Of a stretch of DNA of 49,990 bases, positions 22,901 through 36,135 are shown piece after piece. The stretch's first letter is position 1; every line of letters starts with the position of its first letter. The position numbers and the translations under genes are program-made. The stretch comes from Bondarzewia mesenterica. Taxonomy: Eukaryota > Basidiomycota > Agaricomycetes > Russulales > Bondarzewiaceae. The notes under the pieces are model-generated. The model searched no databases and was not told the origin of the DNA. It was given only the letters and a program-made list of their open reading frames with translations. The stretch lies in assembly GCA_004802705.1 (NCBI GenBank), contig SGPL01000215.1, positions 1,855 through 51,844 of the forward strand. The letters are read 5' to 3'.

Positions 22901-24898
22901 GCACATCAAGGGCGCCAGCGAGATCGTGACGGCGAATTGCACGAGCCACGTCGTCGTGCACGAGAACACCTCTGAGTATGCCGGTAAAGCGATCGAGACG
23001 GATAGGATTGGTCCACTGGAGCAGGACAATATGTCGCGGACCATCACATTCTACGCTTCGCAGAGCCTGCGGACGATTGGGATATGCTATCGCGACTTCG
23101 AGCAGTGGCCACCGGCCGGTGCGAGGTTCACTGCGGAGGATGAGGTGCGTATTGTTGCGATCTCTTCTTCAACTCTGATCTGACACTGCGCAGGTTGAAT
23201 ATGAAGACTTGGCGCAAGATTTGGTTCTGATAGGCATCGTCGGTATCGAGGATCCTTTGCGAGAGGGTGTTCGGGAGGCCGTGGCCAACTGCCTTAAGGC
23301 TGGCGTCAGCGTCAAGATGTGTACCGGTGACAACGTGCTTACCGCGCGCTCCATCGCACAGCAGTGTGGTATTTACACGGCTGGAGGCATCGTCATGGAA
23401 GGCCCCGTCTTCCGACAGCTTCCTAAGGATACCATGAAGACGGTTGTGCCCAGGCTGCAGGTGCTCGCTCGGTCTTCTCCGGAAGACAAGCGGATTTTGG
23501 TCGAGACTCTTAAGGACTTGGGCGACGTTGTTGGTGTTACAGGCGACGGTACGAACGACGGGCCCGCTCTCAAGACTGCTCATGTTGGATTCTCTATGGG
23601 CATTGCTGGTACTGAGGTCGCGAAAGAGGCATCGGACATCATCCTTATGGACGACAACTTCTCGTCGATCGTCAAGGCCATCATGTGGGGCCGCTGTGTC
23701 AACGATGCCGTTCGCAAATTCTTGCAGTTCCAAATTTCGACGAACGTGACCGCTGTGGTGATCACCTTCGTCACAGCGGTGGCCTCCGCGAAGGAGGCGT
23801 CGGTCTTGAGTGCTGTCCAGCTCCTGTGGATCAACATTATCATGGACACCTTTGCCGCTCTGGCATTGGCGACGGATCCTGCGTCCCCCGCACTCCTGGA
23901 TCGCAAACCGGACAAAAAGACAGCGCCTCTTTTCACTGTCGACATGATCAAACAGATCATCGGCCAGTCCATCTATCAGATCATCATCATCCTCGTCTTC
24001 CACTTCTTGGGCTCGCAAATTTTAGGATTCCATGATCATTCTTCGAAACACGACTCTGTTGTGCAAACTCTCGTATTTAATATCTTCGTGTTCGCTCAAA
24101 TATTCAATTCGATCAACAGTCGGCGGTTGGACAACAAGCTTAATATATTCGAGGGCATCCTCAATAATTATTATTTCATGTCTATCACTTTGATCGGTTT
24201 GTGGGTCGCTCGTTCCTGTCGAACAATCGCTGATACTCTCAATAGAAATCGCTGTACAGGTTCTCATCGTCTTCGTCGGCGGCGCGGCTTTCCAGGTCAC
24301 ACGGATCGGCGGTCGCGAGTGGGGCATCTCTCTGGCTCTAGGCGTCGTTTCCATCCCTCTCGGCGCGCTCATTCGTTTTATTCCCAACCCTCCTGTGGAA
24401 CGCTTCCTCAACAAGCTCCATTTCCGTCCCTTCTGGCGGAAGAAGGAAGAGCTGCCCACTACTCGTGCGGATGCGCAACCCGGGCTGGGCTTTGCGATCG
24501 ATCGCATGCGCGACAACTTGGGCACGTTCTCGACGGTTCGTGGTGGCCGGATGCGCTCGTCTTCGTTCGTCGTCAAGAGCAGATCAGCACGCGCCGATCA
24601 CGATGCACCCAAAGTAGTGTAGGTGGACGTTCGCTTTCATAGACGAGTGTGATTGTTCTGATCCCCATTCACTAGGCCCGAACTTCTGACCATGCTGCCC
24701 ACGCTCATGGCGTCGCACATTGTCGGCTCGAATTGGGCACCAGAGTCGCGTGGATCGCTCTCGGACCCCGCAGGCTTTGATCCGTCAAAATCGTCTGCTG
24801 CCCTCTGGGAAAATAAGTATGAGATTCACCCGGATACGGATCCGAATGACCCTGTGTTTAAAATTCTGGGCACCCCGAAACCTTCATCGCGGTCGTAA
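19929..24898 (+). CDS. PMC1: P2B-type Ca2+-transporting ATPase, vacuolar PMC1-like
   Basis: Exons: 19929-21189, 21264-21906, 21978-22131, 22188-22267, 22330-23144, 23194-24196, 24246-24618, 24676-24898, about 1516 residues. A long Ser/Pro-rich N-terminus precedes a Lys-rich patch and FKPYQLASLIDPKSIEVLED, then GGVEGLLRGLGTHRTQGL, typical of fungal P2B pumps. P-type motifs follow in order: ATGES (about 541-545), PEGLP (711-715), the phosphorylated Asp in CTDKTGTLTQNE (Asp754), TGDNVLTA, VTGDGTNDGPALKTA, then the C-terminal membrane helices including LLWINIIMDTFAALALATDP. It should pump cytosolic Ca2+ into the vacuole using ATP, downstream of calmodulin/calcineurin signalling (family knowledge). 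Intron 3 (22132-22187) uses a GC donor (AG/GCAAGT); no GT site gives the right frame. One base too many is present before position 20538: the N-terminal 200 residues and the rest are in different frames, and dropping one C of the six at 20532-20537 joins them. Confidence 0.93.
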
Positions 24899-26654
24899 AT
24901 ACTCGAAGGGGTCGATCATTCGACCGCCTTCCATCATCATACTGTACAATGCCATCCGCCTCTATCAATGTACACATCTCTCTGATGTCCGTCGGCAACA
25001 TCGCGGTTCTATGCGCGTTGGCATCTACGCCCTACGGCTCCCCAGCCCGATGGGCCCGCCGGCCTGACGACATCCTACATGTATCCCCCGGTTGGAGTAC
25101 GCGACCTTACTATCTCTCACTTTCAAGCCGCTCGTTGGAAACCTCTACCCACCGCCCACCGCCTCTCGGCATGCTCAGAGTCCTCGGTCTATTGTTTTCT
25201 GTTTCAATTCTACTCTTGTCGGCTTCGCTATCCATCGCATCTGAAGACGACGCGCATCGTACGTTGGGTCCGACCAGTTCACTCGACACTTTCCTTCATC
25301 TCGACTTGCCACGACACGCACACGACACGCAGACAAACGATACCCCCTCGCATAGAGTCCTTCAATAGACGGCCCTCAACTCATGTTTATTCTTCTTGCT
25401 CCCGTTTCATACAATCTCTCGGTTCCCTTTCATCCTGTTTATAAACGTTGCATCTTTCTCGGATTTCCCCTTCGTTTCTAAGGCCTCGTTTTTCTTCTGG
25501 TCGCCTTCCTCTCTTTTCGGCTATCAGACACGCACGCGCCGGGATTCGTCGGGTCACCGACGAATCACACATTTTATGATAAAGACACGCAACCTAATTT
25601 TTGTTGCTGGAATGTTCGATGTACGCGTGTATTTGCTCATGCATATACGGTACATTGGCAATCAACAACTGAAATGTCAAATTGAACATCCTGATCATGC
25701 TGATGCGTGCATGTAGAATGCGTAAATCAGTGGCTGTCCCTAGACTGGTGACCGAGCCTTTAAATGTGACGAGCAAGCAGGTACTTTTTAAGGCTGTTCC
25801 GGCGAGTGAGAATCAGATGATACAAACATGTTCGGATGCTTGATTGTTGAAACGTTGACAACGAGTTCGGATGTTTCATGCTGACGACTTACAAAAGAAC
25901 TGATCATATCCCAACTCACTCAGGCCGATTTTTCCCCGTCTTGTGCAACCCCAAAAATTCTCTTCGATTCCCTCTGAACTTGACTTGCCCGTCTAAGTAG
26001 CGTAGGTGCAGAGTGGGTATAGCGTATCGTAACTTATATTCGTATTCGCAAGCGGCGGGCTACTAAACTGGAAACAAAAAAGAGGCATTGAAAAATGCAT
26101 GCATGATATTGGTATGTAATCGCAGAGTTGGAGGAGTGTACCGTTGGGCAGACGGGATGGTATATACTGTATGTCGAGATCGAGCAGAGTGAAGTGAGGA
26201 GAGACGAAGGGCGGGACAAGAGAACGAAAGGTTCGAAGACGGAATGAGACTTATTCAAAGGGATGAAAGGAATCAAGTATTGTATGCATGGGACTCCAAC
26301 GGACTTCAACGATCTGACCAACGAGTAATGTAGGGGGAAAACCAAATAAGTAAAAGGATTGCTGGTGATGTGACAGACGTTGTGCGCATGCCCGCACGAG
26401 ACTCAATACAGAGGACTTATATTGAAGCCTGTGTCCAAGTTATATGGTCTGCGTCATGCACTCACCCGTCAGCGTTACATTCCAAACCCCCAAGTCAAAG
26501 AGAATGCGGATCACTCAACGAAGTTCTTTACAGTTTGTATACACAGAGCCAATGCAGGAACCCGGACCCGCCAGCGCGGTTTCCTTTCCTCCGCAGATGA
26601 TCTCTCTGTCCATGATGCGGGTCCCCAGCCCTGCTCGGCTCGACGCAACTGACT
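24899..26654. other. Convergent intergenic region
   Basis: Lies between the stop of the Ca2+-ATPase gene and the stop of the minus-strand Ala/Glu-rich gene. About 1.75 kb with scattered short frames and no recognisable motif; T-rich around 25400-25520. Probably two 3' untranslated regions and a spacer. Confidence 0.4.
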
Positions 26655-28554
26655 TCACTCATCGTCAGGGATCTCGCCGGCCACAAAAGCGTCGGCAGGA
26701 AAGGCAACGGGCATGGGCATCGCAGCGGGCCCTTGCAACATGTTCACGATGTCTTCAAGATCATCACCCTTGTGCCGCGTCTTCACCTCGTCCAGACGCT
26801 CCTCCTGGTTTGGCACGGCGTCGGCGTCGGAGGAATGATGCAAATTAGAAGCGAGGTCCAGCGATACGAGTTCTTTGGGCTCAGGGTATAGTACAGCAGT
26901 ACTGGGGAGCTCGGAGTCCTCAGATGTACGTTCCGAGAGAGTGACTTCAGGCTCTAGTGCCGCAACCTCAGGTTCTTGTTCCATCACCTTCAGCTCTGGT
27001 CCCGCTTCATGCTCAAGAAGTTCGGGTTCGGGCTCCTCGGCGGTGACGGCAACTTCGTCCTCCTTCTCGGGTTCGAGTTGAGACTCCTCTGCATGCACTT
27101 CGTGCTCCTCAACGGGCTCTTTATGCTCTGCGTGGGCTTCGCTTTCGTCCGCGGGTTCCTCGGCATGGACCTCTTCTGCTCCGAGTTCAACATGTCCTGT
27201 CTCTTGTTCCTCAAGCGAGGCCTCAGGCTCCTCAACGGCCTCGGCCTCGTGGTTCTGAGGCTCTTCGTGGTCGTCTTCATGAACTTCCGCAGATGATCCC
27301 GAGAGCTCCAACTCGTGCCCAATCTGCGCCTCCGATTCCTCGGATGGTGCTACCTCGGCTTCCTCAGCCGCAATCGCCGACGCCGCCAGACCTGCAACCG
27401 CTACGGCAGCTGCACCACTTGCGACCGAGTCCGTCGCCTTCGTCTTCTGATCCTCACTCGCCGGCGCGCTCATCTTCGCAGGAGCCGCACCGCGTCCCGC
27501 GCCCGCTGCACTTTTCCCAACAGTAGTCGCCGCGGTCCCTTTCTTGCCTGGTGCGGCCTTCGGCTTCGTCACGGCGAGCACCGCAGCGGGCGCCCTCGCC
27601 TTCCCAGCCGACGCCGCCGTGGGCTTGCTCAACCGGTCCAAGTTCGGAACTACCTTCTTCGCAGGTGTCGATGGGTGTGCAGGGGGCGCATTGCGCGACT
27701 TAGCGAGTGAGGCGGCGGTGGGGGCGAAGAGACCCGAGGCGGGCGTCCTAGGACGCACGATGCCGGCGGACAGCGCGGTGGAAGGTGTCTTAGGGCGAGC
27801 AATTGCAGGGCGGTTAACGGATGGGGTCTTCGGGCGCGCATGTGAGGTNGGAGGAGGAAATTTGGCGGCGGCGGCGGCAGGTGGGTGAGAAGGTTTGGAG
27901 GGAGTGGATGCAGAGACTTTGGACGCGGTCTTGGAGGGCGTCTTCGGTGTCGGGATCGCGACCGAGGCGCGACCGGTCGCCGGTTTAGAAGACGAAGTAG
28001 GTAGAGATCGGTTGTTTGTGATGGCAGTCTTTGCAGGCGCAGACTGTCTTGGTCCCGTTCCCGCTGGACGTGGAGTGGGTGCCGTTACGGTCGTCGCGGT
28101 GGCGCCAGCTGGCGCGGAGTTCGACTGCGCCGCGTTTAACGGAACGTCATCGGACGTGGCAGGATCGCTCCGCGCTGCCGATGGAGCTTTGGCATCGGAA
28201 GTGGGAGATGCCTGAGACGAATGAGAGGGCGGCGGAGAGAATGCATTGGTGCGAAGGATGGACGACGGGGGACTGCTCGACTTGAAGGGTGTGCTCAGCG
28301 ATGTGGTCTTGACCGGGGGCCATTCGCGAGATGCCTTAATCTCTTCCCTGACCGAGTCACCAGTAATATCTGAGATGATGCTCGATGGACGCGGTGTTCC
28401 ATTCGAGGTGGATTGGCGCTTCGTCTGCTGCTCGAACCGGCCGATGAGGTTGGCTACGGATTGGCGGGGACGCTCGTCCGGCAGCGGCCTGATGATCGTA
28501 AGATGTTGAACGATGAAAGCGCTGGCTTCAAACCAAATAAAAAGGAGCTTACAT
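26655..28554 (-). CDS. Low-complexity Ala/Pro/Ser- then Glu-rich protein, function unknown
   Basis: Preferred model on the minus strand: the A and T of the start codon at 28554-28553, a 64-nt intron (28552-28489, donor GTAAGC, acceptor ATCAG), then one long exon 28488-26655 beginning with the G of the ATG. It encodes 611 residues. The N-terminus reads MPLPDERPRQSVANLIGRFE then QQTKRQS, a conserved-looking amphipathic segment. Residues about 60-370 are rich in Pro, Ser, Thr, Ala and Lys with repeated PKTPS units. Residues about 400-560 are strongly acidic with Glu-His repeats. The C-terminus ends VAGEIPDDE. The Lys/Pro-rich region resembles microtubule- or chromatin-associated linkers in composition only. 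An unspliced alternative starts at 28676 with a Trp/Phe-rich leader that looks like read-through of the intron. One ambiguous base lies at 27849. Confidence 0.7.
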
Positions 28555-29341
28555 CTGCTTTTCTGACTCCAAGTTAACCAGAGATCGATGAAGGGATGAA
28601 AGAATGAGATTGAACGGAGAATCACGACAAGCTGCCAGGGCGTAATATGTGAGTGGCGCAACACGACGACCATCAACCTAAGGTCAGGGTTTCACCCGCA
28701 ACTCTAGACGACCACCAGTGGTCACCAAGTCATGTTCCTCCCCCTCTTCTGTTGCAAATCTTTGAACGTTGAACACTTAGCGAAGCAAGTATCCTAACAA
28801 TTGACTTTGGCCAAGGATCATCGCCATTTACTTGGGCTCTCTATCAATGATTTTTGGAATTTGATCTGTCAATCCCAGAGCCCGCGGATGCCGCGCCATG
28901 TAGTTGCCGAATTTATGATATCCCCACATACGAAGTAAGTATGTCCTATGTATGTACCATTTAAAAACCAGGTAAGCTTGAAAGAGTGCAAAGCGGTCGT
29001 GATCCGAAGTTCAACTAGATTTTCTTGTTATTGAATTCAGTTGTTGACTTGACAGTGCCAACCCTTTAAATGTTAATGTTTCCACAACATCAGCCAGTCG
29101 TCTCTGGTGCAGTGGTGTAAATGAAGAGCAGCAATAGACATGCCCTCAAGCAAGCTCTCCGAATACGTCATCCGTATATTTCATGAACGCCAACCCACAT
29201 GGTAAGATGTACAGCAACCGCGAATCCAACAAATGTACAAGATAGTCCGGGCGACACCACGAGGGCTTCCCATCCATTGGCCACTTCACCCAGAATGTTT
29301 TCAGCAAATAGTTTCAAGGCGAATAAAAAAATTTCACATGC
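28555..29341. other. Intergenic between two minus-strand genes
   Basis: Holds the 5' region of the Ala/Glu-rich gene and the 3' flank of the PEX11-like gene. The minus-strand frame just before 28554 stays open for about 40 codons (including SPFNLILSSLHRSLVNLESE) but lacks its own ATG, so it may be untranslated leader or a missed exon. Nothing else seen. Confidence 0.4.
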
Positions 29342-30652
29342 TCAAGCAGACGCAGCTGGTCCTTCCAACTCTCCTGCGGGAGCAAGAGGAGCCGCTTCCT
29401 TCTCCGTCGTCTCTACGTCTTCCGTAAGCGGTGGTAGAGTGGCTACAGCAGGGAGCGCGGTAGCCTTCCAGCCACTTCGGAAGGAGGCCAGGGCGGCAAC
29501 AAAACCGAAGACCGACTCCCATATCTACGTGGTGGACAAACATATGCTATCAAAAGTCATGAACGAAAGAGAAGTGAAATACACTCACGTTATTTTTGAA
29601 TAAACCCTTTTCCAAAGACCTGGCATAGAAGAAAAGAAAATATGTCAGAAACATAGCAGGTGGAAGGATCTCAAAGTGTTCACCAATGGATAGTCAAAGG
29701 GCCAAATACCCCAAGTTTACTGCGAGCTCGTTCCACCAAGCATCTCGACGTGCTTTGAGCTCTTCATGTTCCAAGCCCTTAACCTTTTCTTTGCTCAACG
29801 CGCGCTCGCGTTTAAGCAAGAGGGTACGGTCCTCACGCAGATGAGCCAGCTGCAAGACGACGTATACCGCCCAGAAGCGGCAAGACCACAGTGACAGGGA
29901 CGTTGAGTTCAACGATAAAGTAAGCGCAGGTGAGGGAGCTTCCTTTGACGGAGAGGGCTGGATGGAAGACGAAGAAGCAGAGCGGATGAAAGGGAGAGAA
30001 GGGAGGGGAATTGAAGAGGGAATAATATCGTGCGCGAGGAGATAGTAGAGGTGCTCCATGGGGTAGTAGGCCAGCATAGACCACCCCTGCGCGCGTTCGA
30101 TCGTGAGGAGACTACGTGTGGGCGGCGGGGAGCGTTCCAGAGATATGAGCCATTGGATAATGGGAAGGAGGCCTAGGTCGATGTTTATTAATGCCCGTTG
30201 TTGAGCAGGGTGATGAACGGAGTGATCACGCACCCCATATTCTCCAGAGCATGCGCGCATCACTGATTATGCTCGCGAGCTTGGCCAGAGCTGGAGCAGA
30301 ACTGCTGATAGGCGTTTGTCGCAAACCCGCACGATGCTGCAATCTCGCACGTAGATGCAGGATCGGGATGAGCAGTTTCGCTCCATATTGGATCACCTAC
30401 GGAACTCGGCTCGTCGAGTTTGTCTCGAACCCGAATTGCGATGAGGAAAACTCACCATGAACAGTTTACTTTGACGCAAAGTAAATTAGCTTAGGTCTCG
30501 TGGAAAAGATTGAAACGTACTCGCTCCCGCTCCATGTACTAAGGTAACGAATGAGATGGTCGAGCTTCTCAGACGGTGGTACCAAGCCAAAAAGCCCGAG
30601 ACTGAGATCGTTTATCCGAGCAAGATCAATTTTTTTTTGACGATTGAGACAT
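29342..30652 (-). CDS. PEX11-type peroxisomal membrane protein
   Basis: Six exons on the minus strand: 30652-30521, 30468-30456 (13 nt), 30396-30234, 30172-29710, 29619-29589, 29524-29342. About 327 residues after removing one base from the first exon. Blocks are: LIRYLSTWSGSDKLFMVIQY across the tiny exon, GAKLLIPILHLRARL, IISDARMLWRIWGLLPIIQW, QGWSMLAYYPMEHLYYLLAH, FWAVYVVLQLAHLREDRTLL, SLEKGLFKNNIWESVFGFVA then ALASFRSGWKATA. This matches the order in fungal PEX11/PEX11C proteins, which bend the peroxisomal membrane and drive peroxisome proliferation. The ATG at 30652 (MSQSSKK) is out of frame with the next block by one base at a run of nine A (minus strand, 30629-30637); with eight A it reads through. 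Splice phases at all five introns agree. Confidence 0.82.
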
Positions 30653-31822
30653 TGTTTTACCAGAGATTGTGTCAGTAGTGGAATATTTGTCCAAGATGGT
30701 TGAAGAGGAGAGGGGAAGGTCTTGCCTGGGGATTAGACTGTGAATATGTCTTCCCCACAACTTGAGGGATCTGGACCGGCTAACCGGCACCCGCCAAGTG
30801 ATCTCATGATTCTGTCCACGTTACCGTGCGATTTACTTATCTAATTACTTTACAGCTATATAGCCTTCCTCCTCACAACCTGCAAACCTTAGAACAAATC
30901 CATGGGGACACAAAAGTTCGGGCTTGGCTAGCTCTTAGCCTCCTTGTCCGCGTTCCAGTCCCCTCGAATGACCGACATGTCGTTCCTCTGCGGTTCGGCG
31001 TGGGTCTGTCTTGGAGTACGTTTCTTTTCCTCTGTCTGATCGTTCTTTTCCTGTCCTGGAGGCATCGCTTCGGCTGGCGCTCATGATTGGCAGAGGGGAT
31101 TGAGAGGAGGTGGAGCGGCTCCGGGGACCAACATTCTGTTTTTATCCCAAGTGAGTTTTCACCAGAGATAATCTTGTCACTTCGGGATTCGATTCGCTGC
31201 CTTCAACTATAGATTATGATTGTACCTATGCCTGAAAAACAAATACACCATTTTCTTGCTAATCAGCCTAATGCACTGCAGTGTCTGAGGTATTCGATGG
31301 ACCATTGTAAGGTGCAGACAGGTGGGAATTGGGTTGCATATTTATACACCACTGATCGCGTGCAAGCGAGACGTAACTTCGCCAGGTCAGCCACACAGGG
31401 CACGCTGCAGCTTCCAATGCCTTCGAAATCCACGAGACCTTGAGTTCCTGTGTTTTATTCCGTCATCCTCATGACATGGGTTCCATCAATAATTATCGTT
31501 TGTCGATTGTATTCACGGTCATTCCGTGGAGCTCGAGCTGCAGGTACTGCATTTTGCTTGGACCAGCAAGTATCCGAGTTTTGTCCAATGTCAACAGAAT
31601 CCGAGAAAGGACCGAAGAGGACAGCGGCTTTTCAGGCTTTTGTGCTCTCGTCTGGCCCTCAAAGAGCTCCAGTTTGCAGCAACCAATTGTGGCGGTCCGG
31701 AAATTCCTTGAGAAGCACACCACGTCGACTTTCCGTCGCAGAGGCAGACAGCGCATGCGCTCACACGTGAACGCGGTCCATCCCAGTTTTTCAGCGATGA
31801 ACTCCCGGTGATCACACCGCGG
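30653..31822. other. Upstream region shared by PEX11-like and xylanase genes
   Basis: Just over 1.1 kb between divergent genes. Short frames at 31440-31882 on both strands overlap and show no family. No clear operator can be named. Confidence 0.4.
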
Positions 31823-31830
31823 TATATATA
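31823..31830 (+). promoter_or_regulatory. TATA box of the xylanase gene
   Basis: The sequence tatatata lies 83 bases before the ATG at 31906 and is followed by an A/T-rich initiator region. Confidence 0.65.
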
Positions 31831-31905
31831 ATATAACGAACGGCAACGGTAAGTGTCCGCCGTCGACTCCCTTCAGCTCCATACTCTTTGCTCGGCAACA
31901 TTAAA

Positions 31906-33866
<1,961 letters not shown>

Positions 33867-34216
33867 TTTCATTGGAATCCGTTTTTCGTTCTGGTTTCTT
33901 TCGGCACGATGCTGTACCATGGGATTAGGTATGAATGGCTGTTTATCACAATCATAATCTTGCAAAATGCAACATGATTTGTGGAATGACGGATGGTGGA
34001 GGTTCTAAGTGTTGCTTGAAGACTTCGCGTTAGATTCGATTATAGTGCGTTTTGACAGTGCAGAAATGGCATGAATGCACCCTGCACTCCCTGATGATGA
34101 GATTCTTCCCGAGAGCTTTCAATCAGATCAATGTGCATCGAAAAGGAGCAAGATATAAGAACGAAGGCCAAACTAATAAATAAATAAATGTATCTGTCTA
34201 CATGTCAGATTCATTT
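33867..34216. other. Convergent spacer after the xylanase gene
   Basis: 350 bases between two stop codons. A possible polyadenylation-type A/T-rich sequence with aataaataaataaatg lies near 34174-34190. No gene. Confidence 0.5.
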
Positions 34217-35883
34217 TCATACTAGGCCTCTCCCTCCCATCCTAACGGTATCGCTGACGGCCCTGACTGCCTCTTCCCAAATGCTCCTCCAAACGCTCCC
34301 CTTCTGCACGCCCCCCAGCCGTCGCCTCACATCTTCCGCCATGCGACTATCTATCCCGCTGCCGACAGAGAGCCTCATACGTCTCCGACGTATTCGCAGA
34401 AATAATGAGAACGTAGGCAGCAAAACAAACAGCACAAAGAGAGTCAAAGATTTGGGCGTCGAAAAGTAGCGCTCAAAATAGGGTCGAATGGCTGCGCGCA
34501 GGACGGCGAATGCGCTGGGCGCTGATGTTGAAGCTTGGTATGGAGAGGCGGAAGCAGAGGAATTTAGCGCGGATAATAGTGCGTGTCCATCGGGGAGGCT
34601 GTTGCTCGTGCTGGAGCTGGAGGAAGTCTGTGTATGCTCGCGGAATCTGGAGACCGGACGCACGGCCCCCGGGGCAGGGGTTATGGTGCGGGAAGTCGCT
34701 GTAGAGGATAGAGGTGTTTGTGGGCGAGAGGGTGAGAACGGAGTTAGACCGTTAACAACGGACGAATGACGGGCTTTGGGAGTCAGAGGAACGGCAGTAT
34801 GGGTAGATGTCGATGAGTGAGAGGACGTCGAAGGTGTTGGGGAGGGACTGCGCGAGGGACGGGGGGTTAGATCGCTTGGAGTAGGGAGAGCTGTTGACAT
34901 GGGAGTGGTTGACTGCGAAGAGGATGTAGATGGAACGGAGGGCGGTTGAGCTTGCAGTGCAGCGACATGTTGGGCATGAACAGCCGAAAGGGTGGACATT
35001 AGTCGCTACTTTGACATCAGTCAAGTGTGAAAATCACGGAGGTCAAACTCACTTGTTTTCTCGAGGGGTCCAATTCGGTTTCATACTCCAAAAATTCCTC
35101 AGCGTAATCCCATTCTGCGAGCATGGGCAGCACGTTCAAGCAATAGATATCGAGCACTTTTTCGTACCCATCCGTGCGCTGGCCACCAACGGCCTCATAG
35201 CCGTAAGGAGATGACTGGCCCCGCCTCGCAAGCCATTCTTCGATCATTGCTCGGCCTAACAATGGGCAATTTGTCTTCATACTTGCAAGCGCGAGCGTGA
35301 CGAGAACTTGAGAGGGCAAATAAGCAGCATCTGGTCTGTCGGCACGGGTGAATAGCTGCAACGAGCGCGCGTGCAATGCTGAAACGAAAGACTGGGGAGA
35401 TAACATGGCATTTGTTCGTAAAGAAGTCGGGATGGAAGCGGTATCGTCTGGCGGAGAAGTGTATACGGTGACTTCAAGTGTGATCCGTAGAATGTCCCAT
35501 TTGCGGCGATGTTCCGCGAACGTATCATGTTGTGAAGCTTTTGGGGGTGGTAGTATCGCAAAAGCGGAGGTAAGAAGAGAATGTGTGAGCGCGACATCGC
35601 GGTGAAGAAATGCACGAGCTGCACGGCTGTATAGCGAACGAAGGGTCGCGTTTCTTGACGTCTGCACCTCCTGCGCTTCTGACACCACGGACGGCGAGGT
35701 CGCAAGAGAAGCTTTGAGAGGAATGATATGAGAGTTTGTTACAATTTCTCTTGTGACTGTTGCGGTGGGCATGGCCGATGAGGAGGGGGACTCAAGAGGG
35801 TTGAAGCTTCGGGTTGCTGAGTTGCTCAGAGGGTGTAAGTGCGTTCCCCACATCCGTCGGTACTTCAGGGGAGCCGGGGTCAT
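34217..35883 (-). CDS. Conserved membrane-anchored protein, helical N-domain; function unknown
   Basis: Two exons on the minus strand, 35883-35053 and 35005-34217, with a 47-nt intron, give 539 residues. Residues about 80-280 are helical and soluble-looking: SRAARAFLHRDVALTHSLLT, RRKWDILRITLEVTVYTSPP, AAYLPSQVLVTLALASMKTN, GRAMIEEWLARRG, YEKVLDIYCLNVLPMLAEWD, resembling TPR-like repeats. A Ser/Thr/Pro-rich linker follows. One transmembrane helix (LTLFVLFVLLPTFSLFL) at about 463-479 is followed by a strongly basic RIRRRRMR stop-transfer and a 55-residue tail. The layout of a cytosolic helical domain on a C-terminal anchor is that of peroxin Pex15/Pex26 and other organelle receptors; proximity to a PEX11-like gene is suggestive only. 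The start is uncertain: ATGs also occur at 35853 and 35772. It is divergent from PWP1. Confidence 0.7.
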
Positions 35884-36135
35884 TCACATGTCCCTGGTAA
35901 AAGGTCCCGGGGTCAGGTCTGGTTAGGTGGTCCGTGGACTTGCCGGTTCTCCTCACGTGCACCATCTTAGATGCCGAAGTATTTTGAAGTACAGTGCTGC
36001 TCAAGTGCTGCTACAGGCTGCTACTCTACTCGACGTATCACATTTCCGCCACCCGATAACCTGAGAAGTTGACAGTGGGGAGTCGAAAATTTCTGAGTCC
36101 CCCTCAAAAACATTCTCCGGAAGGTCGAGATCGAC
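35884..36135. promoter_or_regulatory. Shared promoter of the anchored protein and PWP1
   Basis: 252 bases between divergent start codons. No TATA box is evident, as is common for housekeeping genes. Confidence 0.4.

Noticed and set aside
22332..24018. Long open frames on the minus strand (209 and 296 codons) opposite the Ca2+-ATPase gene
   Set aside because: The plus strand carries unmistakable P-type ATPase motifs across the same bases; the antisense frames are a by-product of GC-rich codon use and have no motifs.
26875..28509. Several plus-strand open frames of 70-130 codons
   Set aside because: They lie opposite the low-complexity Ala/Glu-rich exon and translate to repetitive Gly/Ser/Val or Leu/Phe strings, mirrors of the repeats on the other strand.
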